A DNA stretch of 64,000 nt from Chaetoderma sp. LZ-2023a (taxonomy: Eukaryota > Mollusca > Caudofoveata > Chaetodermatida > Chaetodermatidae): positions 147,690,233-147,754,232 of the forward strand of contig CM067359.1 of NCBI GenBank assembly GCA_034401795.1. Reading direction: 5' to 3'. The position numbers and the translations under genes were made by a program. Shown one piece after another: positions 32,204-44,254 of this stretch. Under the pieces are notes generated by a model, which saw only the letters and a list, made by a program, of their open reading frames with translations, had not been told where the DNA came from and searched no databases. Positions within the stretch are counted from its first letter, which is position 1. Each line of letters begins with the position of its first letter.

Positions 32204-34446
32204 AGAGGCAGAGATACTAACAAGCCAACATGTTTAGACTTAATATTTACAAATGAAGAATGTATGATAGGGAAACTTAATATAGATGCACCTCTAGGTA
32301 AAAGTGACCACTCAGTCATAACACTAGATTTCTATGCACATTTGCTAAACTCGGTTGAGCCCAAAGCAAGATATATTTAATAATAAGGCAAATTATGAGC
32401 AAATGAAATGTATTTTAGACATTGATTGGGACATCATCTTGAAAGATCTGGATATAGAGATACAATGGGATATTGTTACAAACAAATTAAAAACAGCAGC
32501 AAAAGAATGTGTACCTAAGGCCATTATTAGGCAGGTGTTTAAAAAGAATAATAAAAAGCACATGCTCCCTTTTAAACGTAAAGTACTAAATTTGATAAAA
32601 GACAGGCGAAGGCTTTGGGGGGAAAATACTGAATGACAGGTGATTTTGTAATGAAAACAGAATATAACAGAGTAAGAAATCAGATCCGCAGAGAAACCAG
32701 AAAGACTGTAAAATTACATGAGCAAAAATAGCCGAAAATATTAAGGACAATCCCAAAAGGTTTTGAACTTAGGTACGATCCAAGACAAAAACCCAAACAG
32801 ACAATTCCAGACTTATACACTGACAATAACCATAAGTGCTTTACTTCTACAGATGTAGACAAAGCTGAGGCATTGTCAACTTTTTTCTTATCTGTATTTA
32901 TCATTCAACCTTATGACGTATTACTAGAAAATGAGAAAGTGTCTTGCCCAGAAATAAATTCAGTAACTATCAATACGGAGGTCATCAAGAAGTGCCAGGG
33001 GAACCTGAAAATTTCAAAATCCCCTAGACCAGACATGATACATCCACGTATCTTAAATGAACTTAAAGATATTTTAGTAAAACCTTTACTGATACTTTTT
33101 CAGAGCTCGTTGAGTACTGGTATGCTACATATACAGTGGAAACAAGCCAATATAAGTCCCATAATTAAGAAAGGAGACAAAAAGTATGCGGGAAACTATA
33201 GACCTATAGGTTTAACTAGCATAGTATGTAAACTGTTAGAACGTATTATAAGAGATAGTATAATGATACATATGAAGGAGAACAGATTAGTAAGTAAAAA
33301 TCAATTTGGTTTCATCCCGCGTAGATCAACTTTATTACAGCTATTACATGTTATAGACAAATGGACACAAATTCCCGATGGGGAAGGGACTGTTGACGTC
33401 GTTTATTCTGACCTTTTAAAGGCCTTTGATAAGGTGCCTCATGGCAGACTAGTTCACAAATTAGCCCAATACAATATAGCCCCTAAAATTGTAAATTGGA
33501 TTAGATCATTTCTATCAGACCGCAAACAGAGAGACATAATTAACGAAGTACACTCAGAATGGAAATCTGTATACAGTGGACTACCCCAGGGCTCTATATT
33601 GGCAGCTATTCTCTTTATCTTGTATATAAACGACCTACCCAATTGTTTAAAAAATGGCAGTGACGTATATTTATATGCAGACAACACACAGTTATTTCAG
33701 GAAATAAATTCCGCACCAGATAGATAAAAAATGCAGTCAGATATATATTTATTAGGGGATTGGTCAAATAAGTGGCTCTTACAATTCAACTCAGAGAAAT
33801 GTAAATGCATGCGAATTGGTAAATCATCGTTAGAAGAGTACAGTTACAGATTATTAAAAGATGGTAAGCTAAAGAATTCACTAATACAGAAATAGATATA
33901 GGTGTTATCATTGATGATAAGATGACGTTTGAAAAACACATTGTTGATAAGGTTAACAAGGCAAATGTAATCATGGGAATTATTCGGCGCACATTTGTGC
34001 ATCTAGACATACAATTGTTCAAAACACTTTACACATCATTGGTAAGCCCTCATGTCGAATATGCAAACCAGGCATGGAGTCCTCATTATAGAAAACATAT
34101 AGACCTTCTGGAAAATGCACAGCGACGGGCAACTAAAGTAATACCAGGCCTATCATACCTAAGCTATGAAGCCAGACTTAAAATACTGAATTTACTAACT
34201 TTGGCATATCGAAGGAAAAAAATGGGTGGGGGGTGGGGGGTGGGGGGTTGCTGGTGGGGCTGGGGGGGGGATATGATAGAGACCTACAAAATCCTAACTA
34301 GAAAATATAACCCAGAAATCTGTGAATTTCTTCAGTTAAGAGAAAATTGTATAACTAGGGGTCATAGTCTAAAGTTATACAAACCAAGAGCAAGCCTCGA
34401 CTTGCAAAAACTCTTTCAAAGATCGAGTTATAGACCTATGGAATAG
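32204..34446 (+). pseudogene. LINE polyprotein: endonuclease end, reverse transcriptase, C-terminal tail
   Basis: From 32204 the frame reads LDLIFTNEE and LGKSDHSVI, the last conserved blocks of an APE-type endonuclease. A frameshift near 32350 leads to a linker (NYEQMKCILDIDWD). A stop at 32634 and further breaks precede the RT (32873-33727), which has NYRPIGLTSIVCKLLERI, motif A SDLLKAFDKV, PQGSIL and, in place of YADD, YADN (Asn codon 33683-33685), so a catalytic Asp is lost. A TAA at 33725-33727 and a frameshift near 33890 separate the C-terminal part (GVIIDDKMTFEKHI, QRRATKVIPGLSYLSYEARL, GDMIETYKIL). A G-rich insertion interrupts the last region. It cannot make active enzyme. Confidence 0.9.
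34223..34270. repeat. G-rich insertion inside the LINE reading frame
   Basis: GGGTGGGGGGTGGGGGGTGG and further G runs sit between codons for LAYRRK and GDMIE. In the family these blocks are normally almost adjacent. The insertion keeps the frame and adds about 15 Gly/Trp/Val residues. Confidence 0.85.
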
Positions 34447-34699
34447 CCTACCACAACACGTAGTTGAAGCCTAAACAATATTATCTTTTGAATCTAGGCT
34501 AGATAAGTTATGGAAGACTCAACCGTTATACTACGATTACCTCGCAGCCGATATAAAGCCCGATTGGTATCAGACCAACTATTAAAAATGGTACACTAAC
34601 TAATACCCTCAGATAAAAAACAAAAAAACCAAACAACCTGTCATAACAGGCAGATAGGCCTTCTTACAGGATATAGATTACGATTGATTGATTGATTGT

Positions 34700-35515
34700 A
34701 CTCGTGTTAAAAGCCGCCATATTTGTTTACATATACGCACGTACACACATTTACTCTGGCTCGACGCGGGAGTACTAGAGTCGGATAATTTATGCCACAT
34801 GATACCATAATCCGATTATACTCTGGCCGTTCGGATAGTGATCGGGGTAAGCGGGGAACCTCGATAACAAACCCGAATTCAACCTAATGTGGTGTTCACA
34901 CTAGAGTACTAATCCGAAGTAAGACCGAAGTAAATGCGATCGGACGCAAATATTCGCTTACTTGTCATAACTTGTGTAAGCGTGAACTCTTACACGAGTA
35001 AAAGGAAAATTTGTGATCGATTGGACTTCCTTCGGATTAGCTAATCTAATGTGAACATGGCCTAAGTTAATTATTCAACGAGATATGTCCATTGGCTCGA
35101 CTACACTTATCGTTGACTGCCTATTTTTATTGCGTGGCTCACACAATAGAACATGTCTGATGTTTATCATCAAATCCCTCGGTCATTCATACATGCCCGT
35201 AAGCACCTGCACGTCCATGCGCACTAAGATTTATTAATATTCTTTTTCTCACATGATAAGGATATAGGGCTATATATAGAGTTATATGCCTTACGCAATA
35301 CCTTGTTGCTGTTTCAAGTGTAAACGACAAAGTAGTGTAGACAATAATAAATATCATCAACTATCTGCGAGTGCATGCACTCACGTGTGTATGTGCGTGT
35401 GTGCCTGTAGGCCTATGCGTGCTCATGCATGTAGGAGTGGGTGTCAAAACGAACACAAATTCTTCATATTCCTCTCCCCAAAATCGATTTAACCATTTCC
35501 TGCCGAAACGGGCCA
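34700..35515. other. Unassigned sequence
   Basis: No gene. An alternating purine-pyrimidine stretch, GTGTGTATGTGCGTGTGTGC, lies at about 35384-35404. Confidence 0.4.
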
Positions 35516-35519
35516 AAAC

Positions 35520-35717
35520 CGGCATCAGCAGTGGTATTGAGGAATGTCAATTTGCAGGTCAAAAGAAGACTATTTTTGAAAATTTACCACTTGGAATGAC
35601 TTGCTCGATAACCGAGCCAGTCATTCCAGTGATAAAATTTTAGAAAAAAGCCTTCTCTTAGCCTACAAATGAACATTCGGTAAAAGCAAATATTTTGCAA
35701 TGTAACCATTAAAGGGT
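35520..35717. mobile_element. Fold-back family B
   Basis: Arms ATTTGCAGGTCAAAAGAAG and CTTCTCTTAGCCTACAAAT, core GACTTGCTCGATAACCGAGC, right end ACCATTAAAGGGTTAA. Confidence 0.9.
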
Positions 35718-35719
35718 TA

Positions 35720-36780
35720 AAAGTCCACATTCGCACTAATACATTGGAATATAATATTATACACTTATTATGCCTAATTCAGCCTCACAACAACAACACA
35801 AAATTAATTTATTATTGAATTCAATCAGCATATGTTAAAATTTATTTCGTTTCATTACATTGCGATAGGGCCCTTCACAAAATAAGCAGGTAATTTTAAT
35901 ATTGAAACTAATTCGAATGGAACCTATTGCAAGTACAGCTCACAATGAAATTTGTTCAAATGGTATCTAAAACGACCATTTCTTACATCACCACATCATA
36001 AACAATTTGTCGTTCATGGCTTATATGGGTTAAATTGCTAACCATGACCTCAGTGACGTCATTGTACGCTTGTCAGTGATTGCTGGAATCGGACAGGGAA
36101 GAATTGACTTGTAGTCTATTGGCTGAGGGGGGTATTTGTGTACATGAAAGATTCCCTAAATCACTCTTTAGAATTTGATACTATACCAACTAGACTATCA
36201 GAAAAGTTAGGGTACTACCATGGCAAACAATCGGAAATCGACATTATCGTGGTCGGAAAGGGAAAACCTATGCCCAAATATATGTCACTATCACATATAA
36301 AGCAACTTACAATAATGTGGACCATTTGATGATAGAAACACAATCAAAATTAGTTTTATGATATGTTTCATGAATTAGACACTTGGTCTTTATTTATTTA
36401 GAAAAATCCCGCCAAAATGAGTTCGGTTCTCCTTTCCGAAATCACGATTTCTTTGACTTTCTCAGCTCTCATCAAATCAATTTTCAAATATTATACATTA
36501 AGAGTTGTGGCATTCAATTCTGCTTCGAATGACATGATTGGTAAAACAGTCTCATTGTCTGCTAGATAAACAGTTATATGGTACCCTACCCACCCCCATT
36601 ATTTGTACAATCAGAAAAATATGCACTTTATGTTTTATGTCTCGGAATAGTATGTATTATAACAAGTGTAATGCATGCATGGAATCTTCAGTCAAGAACA
36701 CATTTTGCATTGGCTCGAGCTATTAACACGGTAATGATATTAGATTACATTAACACGTTAATGATAAATTCCATATTGAA
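35720..36780. other. Unassigned sequence with a worn family-A trace
   Basis: No gene. A very degenerate family-A pattern (TTGAAACTAATTCGAATGG) at about 35901; an exact CRE TGACGTCA at 36054. Confidence 0.4.
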
Positions 36781-36781
36781 C

Positions 36782-37160
36782 GTTCATTTGCAGGCTAAAT
36801 AGAAGCATATCTTTGAAAACTTACCACTGGAATGACTGGCTCGGTTATCGAGCCAGTCATTACAGTGGAAAATTTTCAAAAAGAGTTCTCATGACCTGCA
36901 AATTGGCATAAGCCTATTTTTGAAAGTTTACCACTGGAATGACTGGCTCGGTTATCGAGCCAGTCATTACAGTGGAAAATTTTCAAAAAGAGTTCTCCTG
37001 ACCTGCAAATGGGCATAAGCCTATTTTTGAAAGTTTACCACTGGAATGACTGGCTCGTTTATCGAGCCAGTCATTACAGTGGTAAATTTTAAAAAGGGAC
37101 CGCTCCTGACCCGCAAATGGACATTCCACAAGACCACTTAAGAGGCCGGGTTTGCCCGGA
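36782..37160. mobile_element. Fold-back family B, three hairpins in tandem
   Basis: Three family-B hairpin cores at 36831, 36938 and 37045 (AATGACTGGCTCG), exactly 107 bp apart, each a complete inverted repeat. The outer arms (TTCATTTGCAGGC on the left; CCGCAAATGGACATTCC on the right) occur once, with AAAGGGTTTAAAAC at the right end. Confidence 0.92.
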
Positions 37161-37164
37161 TTTG

Positions 37165-38095
37165 TCATGAAAGGGTTTAAAACAAATTATATACATCCAC
37201 ACAATTCACTTTCAATTATATGTGAGGGAATCAAGATGCTGATATAATGCAAATAAAAGTATCGTTGTAACTCGACTCAGTATACATTGTTTAGAATTGA
37301 CCAGAGTACTACAATAGTAAAATGATTAATACCTCATTACTAAGTTCAGTATCTCATATACTGCCTGAGTTATTGAACACTGTTCTGAAGTACAAACCAT
37401 GTTCGTGAATTATTTCTCTAAAACTTAATAAATATACGAAATATTATTCAAACAACCCATTTCCACATTAAGAAATGTGCATCTGTGGGCATCAACTTCA
37501 GCAGGGCCTAATTATATACCACAATATTGTCTTGTTGATCTCAATGACATCATTAAATCGATTCTAGCACATGTAACAGCTCAGGAATGTGTGCAACCTG
37601 CAACAAACAATTACTATCCTCTACAACTGCATTTCACTGTTGAGTATTTTGAGCACGGGCACCATTGTACTGTTTTCTCTGGAATAGAATGTGCAGTTGT
37701 CACAGGAAGAAGCAACCAATCATACTCCCTGCATTCATAGTTATTGGATCTAGTACTCGGGTATCCTCTGTGAGCAAATTTCACATCAAGTTGGTTACAT
37801 AATGACTTCTGTGTATGTGTTCCCTTACAGTGTCGCTGTTGGTGACAAGCCAAGTAGGATGATAATTTTCTTGTTGTTGTACATTCATGGTCTAAGCTGA
37901 TGCATTGCAATGCATGTCGACCCTTTGTGCAATACTTGTACAGAATACTTTTCGACACTAGTAATTTTGCTCGTGGAGCCACAGCATGTGAGTGTATGTA
38001 TGCACTTCTAGTATACACCTACAGTCTGATCTTTGTTACCAAGGTGTAAATATAGCGCATTATCGAATCCAATCCGCCCTTAACCTAAGGTTCAC
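37165..38095. other. Unassigned sequence beside the transposase pseudogene
   Basis: A 134-codon minus-strand frame (37614-38018) is rich in Cys and His, including CTKGRHALQC and CHQQRHCKG. It could be the decayed end of the transposase pseudogene listed next, but I cannot align it with confidence. Confidence 0.3.
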
Positions 38096-38099
38096 GTAG

Positions 38100-40200
38100 T
38101 CCTCGAAATTGAAGCTGGCGACAGAAATATACGAATAGAATGGAAACATCACTATCTGATGTCACTATAACTAATCTTATTTCACCTGCTGAGCGTGAAG
38201 AATCACGAGTGTGTCAGCATCCCTGAAGTCAAGATCAAGCTCTGCTGTTGCTGTGACCTCCCCACCTGAAACTCATACACTTAGATGATCATCAGCCACT
38301 CTACCTACGACCACGTCATTTACGAATGCCTCCTGATGTGCATTCCCAATTGCGATTCTTTGCATGAGAGACTCAAGAGAAAGCATAGTTTTGTTGGAGG
38401 ACCAGCATCATCTCCAGTGGTAGTATAATTTTTACTGTTGACTGTAGCAACATCAATTGTGTGGTTAGTATTTCCATTTTCCCTCTCAACGCCATTGATT
38501 GCACCCTCCTGATAGTAGTCAAAGACAAGGACCAGCCATTCAGGGGATGTGCTTGGGAGCTATTCATGTCTTCTATATAAAGATAACACAAACGGAAATA
38601 GTTTGAAGCATACATAGGAGCAAATAGTCCTAGTAGTTCCTGAGCCGTATCAACGTGAAGACTGCAATTACCGTTATGGTAACTTATGATGAGATTCATA
38701 AGTATGAACACCATTTCAGTGAGATTATCCATATACAAGAAGGTCTCACTTCTCAGTTACGCCATCTGGTGATACACTGGATGAAAACATCTCTCAGCTT
38801 ATTGTACCTCTTAACAAACGTCTGTATCTGTAGTCGACTAGATACACATCTCTTGTCTAAGACATTTTGCTTGAGCCTTTTAAAGTTTAGATAATACTAA
38901 GCATTTGCATCTTGACCTCCAAAGAATTCTTCCAATTAAATTCTACTGAGTACCTCACTAAGCATCATTATGCGTTTCAAAATTCTAACATAATGCTTAT
39001 CGCTAACGATCGGTTGTACAACTTTGACTCCAATTGCACCATCCTCAATCCAGATAGTGTCTGCATCACTTCCACGAATGCATTTTCCAAGACAGCTTAG
39101 CTCTACTTTGGTCAAATGGAATGAACCCATACATAGAATTACATTCTTAAACTCATTCGCGCATATCATCTTGATCTCTCTGGCCATGCAATACAGCTTC
39201 AGCATGGGCTCCAGCCACCTATGGTTTGTTTAGCAATATACCCAGACTTTTCATTGCATTATAGGCAATGCTGTACGCCGTGATTGGGCTGGGTATTATT
39301 GGTAAGAATGCAATGATTATGGAGTTGATATTTTCTTCTGTCAAACACTCTAAGGTGGCAGGGATTGTATCTCTGGCATGAGACATATTTCATCAATGCC
39401 ATCTAGATAAACACGTGATAGAATCCATGTCATATCCTTCGTTGTTTTCAGGCAGGCTTGGTCTTTGGTCTAGTGTAACCTATGCCAGGACACGCTGCTA
39501 TGACATATCTGCTTTGAATGTTTCTTATCCATGCCCAACATCAGTGGCTGAGCGATTAGACTTTCCCCTCATTTCACCACTATCCTGTTGAAAGAGAACT
39601 ATAACTGAGTCATGACTTCCACCAATACCAGAAAGTGTAGCTTCTTCTTGATCAAAATAGTCGATTGCAGCTGTTGTAAACATTCGGGAGCCATAGTGAC
39701 TTGGGAATAGGGCATCATTACTGCTGCTAGAATCGGTGTACATAGCTATCATTTTATCTCATGAGCTCATCATAGCTCGTGTTAAGACATAAGGGATTGA
39801 AGCTAGTGATTAATATGGAACTCTTGCATGTGTCGTGAATTATTTCACCGTTAATTATTTGAAGTGGTGTTCCTTTTCTGCCATGCTGTATATTATAGTA
39901 CATGTTCTAAAATAAAGTAAGCATGTTCGCTTTACTTGTCATTTGGTCATTTGCTTCCATTCTAGTGCCTTCCATCATCTATACTGCAGTCTTAAGACAA
40001 CTGTTCGTGTCAGCATTAAACAAGTCATCACAGAATTTAGCCAGAGGCTCCGGCAGACGCACTCTGTTCCATGCTATCGGTAATTCATTAGCATTGCAAA
40101 ATTTGTCCTGTAGCCCGAGGTCCACCTACTAGCATTGCAATCCCAATCATATCCGCACATGTCTTTATTGAATCTGAAACACGAATGACTTTTGCCATTT
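38100..40200 (-). pseudogene. Large Academ-like transposase, N-terminal and middle part, decayed
   Basis: Minus-strand fragments appear in the right order for one very large transposase ORF family that I know from many animal genomes. From high to low coordinate: YYNIQHGRKGTPLQ (about 39900); FTTAAIDYFDQEEATLSG (within 39525-39752), where the Asp residues are candidates for the first catalytic acid; AFLPIIPSPITAYS (about 39320); CMGSFHLTKVELSCLG (38936-39205); FVKRYNKLRDVF (about 38800); LHVDTAQELLGLF and SNYFRLCYLYIEDM (38373-38738). Possible XPG-like traces (DADTLVILHAQQV, TSDSDVSILFVYF) follow near 38130-38250. At least five stops or frame changes break it. The superfamily name, Academ, is an inference. 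It is related to the locus at 49690-51852. Confidence 0.65.
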
Positions 40201-40209
40201 AATCAGAGG

Positions 40210-41210
40210 TGCACTGTCTGCTATATATCATACATGTTTCTCTAGCTGACTTTAACTGACCGGCTAAGCTTAAAGGGGAAATGGTTTCAGGAAACGGGAA
40301 AAATTTGCCAATATTATTATAAAATATTATTTGTTTGAAACGGTATGGAGCTAATAAAATATTTTAAGAATTAAATAACATAATTTCAATCATGGCATAC
40401 ATCATTTTAACCATATGAGAAAATATGTATTTATTATAGCAAATAAGTTTAATTTCTGCAATTTATATATTTTAGGCGGTGAGGTGGGGGTCATATAATA
40501 TCAATTGTCTTGCAGACAAAGATACTATTTAGCTGGACACGTATGCCACTCGGATGAGGATTGAAGGGAGAAACTTTTAATGTATAATATGTATGGTTAA
40601 ACCAGACAAAAATACGAAGATGTATAACATGGAAAGTCGAAATGCAAGTCGAAACCTATTTTTCGTAAGAAATTAGGTAGACATTTTCTAATTCATCAAA
40701 GGCACGTCTAAAATTGAATTGACTCTGTTTATTCGAAGGAGTCGATGATACTTATCATATTTAGTATATATAGATATAATATTGACTTGATCGTTAACCC
40801 TATCCTAATATTGCCTAATTTTGTCCTATCCATGGTAATGTAAATGTTCACCTTTATCGCCGGGGGTAGTACCCTATCACTCATTTTACTGAAAGCCCAA
40901 TGGGTCTAATTTCCTATTTTTAAGAGTGATTTAGGTGACCTTTCATGTGCACAAGTAAACCCTCGGCCGGAGGACTATTGCCCGTTTTTGCATACCTTCA
41001 AAATGTAATTTCTAGTGCGGTTTCCAGGTTATGAGGACGGTGATTTTATGTATTACAATGATTTTGATTTTAATTAAATAGTATTCGTTCCAATTAGAAT
41101 TAGCTTGTCATACAGTGCAAATCATAAATACGTTATCAAGTTCAAAACCCAAACACAGACACATGTTAGTTAGTAAAATTTTGAACACGATATAAGAAAT
41201 GATCTGTTGA
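40210..41210. other. Unassigned AT-rich sequence
   Basis: No gene or repeat recognised. Confidence 0.4.
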
Positions 41211-41213
41211 ACA

Positions 41214-41280
41214 TTTTGAGCATAATTGTGTTGGAAGACATTGCTGCTTTCCAATCCGATTATGTTCAAAATATTCAACG
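41214..41280. mobile_element. Fold-back family A hairpin, degenerate
   Basis: CTGTTGAACATTTTGAGCAT ... ATGTTCAAAATATTCAAC; the two arms have kept complementary changes (GAGCATAAT/ATTATGTTC). Confidence 0.65.
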
Positions 41281-41305
41281 GTATGTTTTATTTTGTTTTT
41301 TAAAT

Positions 41306-41605
41306 CTTACTTGAGACGTCAGTCGGAGTCTGAGGTTGACTGGTCAAGACTGGACTTGATGACTTTAAGATTCAGATTCGGGAGAAAGGTTACCTTTCTC
41401 TCCATACAGATTAATAACCTCGTATTCAAGAACTAACACGACTACTATTAGCGAATAAAGCTTACTTGAGACGTCGGCTGGAGTCTGAAGTTGACTGGTC
41501 AAGACTGGGCCTGATGACTTGAAGATTCAGATTCGGGAGAAAGGTCCATACAGATTAATAACCTCTTATTCAAGAACTAACGCGACTACTAATAACGAAT
41601 ACAGA
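41306..41605. repeat. 155-bp direct tandem duplication
   Basis: CTTACTTGAGACGTC starts at 41306 and again at 41461. The copies share GACTGGTCAAGACTGG and GATTCAGATTCGGGAGAAAG, with scattered changes; the second copy lacks about 10 bp (the TTACCTTTCTC block). Confidence 0.9.
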
Positions 41606-41609
41606 TTTT

Positions 41610-42375
41610 TTAAACTTGTAAAACAACTTGTAAATTTGATGAAATAAGTTGATAACTTAAACATTCACAGATTAACATCTACAATTGATTGAATTAATAC
41701 TGACAATCAAAGAAATTCGTATTAAAACAGCTCCATCTTAGGAAAATCAGATGGGTGAGTGTTAATGATCGTAAGCACCAGCTACCTTTATACAAAAAGA
41801 TGGGTTTAGTCTACGTTGCGACCTTACCACTAGCTCTTCCGAACCGCGGAGGTTGATTTGTCATTTACATACATTATATCATTATGGCTCAATCAATCTC
41901 CACTTATTCTCTTCGGGAAACTTTCATCTGCACACTTATGATCCGGATTGAGCCAATACAAAGAGGATCAGTTTGATGGCTTTATGATATCTAGCAACTC
42001 AACTGGAAATACCAGTTTTTCTTATTCATTTATAATATGGAAGCTTGGAGTTCACTGTGTTCTTATCCATCAAAGTGCATTAAGGATTGATCGCTGACCT
42101 GGCACGTATAGGATGCCTCATTTCTGGAAATACTAAGAGTGGGTGTAAGTTGTGATTCATAGCGTGAGCTCGAGATAAATCTTGGCTCCATTGCAGTAAA
42201 ACAATGTCTTAAGGAACATCTTACAAGGTATTGACACACCAAATGCCAGCACGATTTTCTTAGTACAGGCCTGCATCAAATCCACCAATACTGCGTAATA
42301 CATTTATATTCAATCATGTATAAACCACAGAGGTATTATTAAGCAGATGGAACTCAGTCATTAAAATACACATTT
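41610..42375. other. Unassigned sequence
   Basis: No gene or repeat recognised. Confidence 0.4.
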
Positions 42376-42535
42376 GTCAATAGACTTTTCTAGTTTATGC
42401 TATGCCCGGCCGATTTCTAGCTACGCTCCACCCACACCTCGCTTGTGTTGGGATCTATAGATCCCTGAACTCTCTGACTATCAGCTGTTGAATACTTTGT
42501 AACTAATTTGACTTGGTGCTGTTGCTGCCTATGAT

Positions 42536-44254
42536 AACCTTGACAGCGTACCCCCTGTTGCAGTGCACGACGAAGAACTATACCTTCCACCGGATCTAGA
42601 AATTTTCCGTCCAACAACCGAGGAGGAAATCTCTTAAATCATTATGTCCTCGCCAAGCAAGACCTGTTCGCTCGATCCGATACCAACTACAATAGTTAAG
42701 CACCATCTTCAAATCCTTGCACCGATAATCACAAAAATCGTGAATGTGTCCTTAGCTGATGGAGTTTTTCCATCTCTCATGAAAAATGCCTTAGTGACCC
42801 CGTTGCTCAAAAAGCCATCATTGGACTTGGATACCCTTAATAATTACCGACCAGTTTCCAACCTTTCATTCTTGTCTAGGCTTGTAGAAAAGGTCGTGGC
42901 AGATCGTATATCTAAGCATATGCAGCAGTACCAACTGGCTGAAAAATTTCAGTCAGCCTATAGAGAGCACCATGGAACAGAAACCGCCCTGGTCAGGGTC
43001 CAGAATGACATTCTGCGCGCATTAGACAATCACAATGCAGTGTTCCTGGTTTTACTCGATCTCTCTGCCGCGTTCGATACGATCGATCATGAAATTTTAA
43101 TCACGCGATTGAACAAAAGCATAGGCATAACTGGAACGGCCTTATCATGGGTAAGGTCCTACCTCACAGACAGACACCAAGCTGTGACTATCTCCAACTC
43201 CTCCAGCGCTAGTGTCCTGTTAGAGTACGGTGTACCGCAAGGCTCAGTTCTCGGTCCGAAGTTTTTCACTCTGTACTCGGCACCTATTGTAAACATTGCG
43301 AAACAACATAATCTCCAGATCCACATGTATGCGGATGATACGCAGCTTTACCTGACATTCCTACCCAACGTGCATACAGACGAGACCATGGCTCTTGAAC
43401 AAGTATGGAATTGTGTTGAAGACATTAGTCAGTGGATAACATTTAACAAGCTTAAACTAAACCCAGACAAAACCGAGTTCCTCGTGATATCGACAAAACA
43501 TCAACGTAGTAAGGTTCATACTACCGAAGTCCAACTAGTAAACAGTCTGATTACGTCAAATCCATCGGCCAGAAATTTAGGTGTAATATTTGATCGGTTT
43601 ATGGATATGTATGCGCAGGTAACATCTATTTGCAAAGCGGCATATTACCATCTAAGAAACATTAATTCAATAAGAACTGTTTTAACACATCAAACAACAG
43701 AAACGCTTATCCATGCATTTATAACATCACGTCTGTATAATGGTAACTGCCTACTATATGGTATAACGGCAAAGTCACTGAACAAGTTACAACAGGTTCA
43801 AAATTCTGCAGCCCGTGTCCTGATGAAGATCAAGAAACGTGATCACATAACCCCTGTATTGAAACGCCTCCACTGGCTACCTGTCCGTCAACGAATTGAC
43901 TTCAAACTTATCCTCCTAACATGGAAATGCATGCACAATGAAGCTCCAGAATACATGAAGGATTTCATTATGCCCCACCATCCGCACCGTGCTCTTCGCT
44001 CTACGGATCAACACCTGCTAAACATTCCACGATCCAATCTGAAGTCATGTGGAGACAGGGCTTTCAGCATTCAGCATCGCCGCGCCAAAACTTTGGAATA
44101 CCCTACCACTGGATATCAAAACGATAAGCTCTAGGGAGAAATTTAAAGAAAGACTAAAAACACATATGTACCGAAGCGCCTTTGAAAATTAGTCAAATTG
44201 ATAAATGGCGCTATACAAATGCTGTATTATTATTATTTATTATTATTATTATTA
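42536..44254 (+). mobile_element. 5'-truncated CR1/L2-like non-LTR retrotransposon
   Basis: An RT-bearing LINE begins in the linker before the RT and ends with ATGGCGCTATACAAATGC and a (TATT/ATT)n tail (44223-44254), the 3' end style of L2/CR1 elements. Both junctions lie in the family-A hairpin, so the insertion is younger than that copy. About five loop bases (GGCAGC side) are missing at the 3' junction. Confidence 0.9.
42539..44192 (+). pseudogene. LINE reverse transcriptase, nearly intact
   Basis: The frame runs from the truncation point (DNLDSVPPV, FRPTTEEEI) through one TAA at about 42636 and then 496 codons from 42644. RT motifs are all present, counted from that ATG: NYRPVSNLSFLSRLVEKV (67-84), LDLSAAFDTIDH (138-149), GVPQGSVLGP (196-205) and the catalytic YADD (229-232). 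The C-terminal domain includes QVQNSAARVLMKIKK and LHWLPVRQRIDFKL. A 7-bp tandem duplication (TTCAGCA twice, 44063-44076) shifts the frame; past it, the original end is readable as LWNTLPLDIK to YRSAFEN, stop at 44190-44192. The RT core is intact, but the endonuclease is missing and the protein is truncated. Confidence 0.92.

Larger units (their letters stand above)
32195..34698 (+). mobile_element. 5'-truncated CR1-like non-LTR retrotransposon
   Basis: The element starts inside the endonuclease domain, has a full-span but broken RT region, and ends in a short tandem tail GATTGATTGATTGATTG (about 34682-34698), as is usual for CR1-group LINEs, instead of poly-A. The 5' side is truncated at about 32195, where an in-frame stop precedes the first recognisable residues. 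No target-site duplication was identified by eye. Confidence 0.85.

Noticed and set aside
33454..33687. Minus-strand frame of 77 codons over the LINE.
   Set aside because: Antisense shadow of the RT reading frame. The same applies to minus frames at 49968-50587 and 50664-50972.
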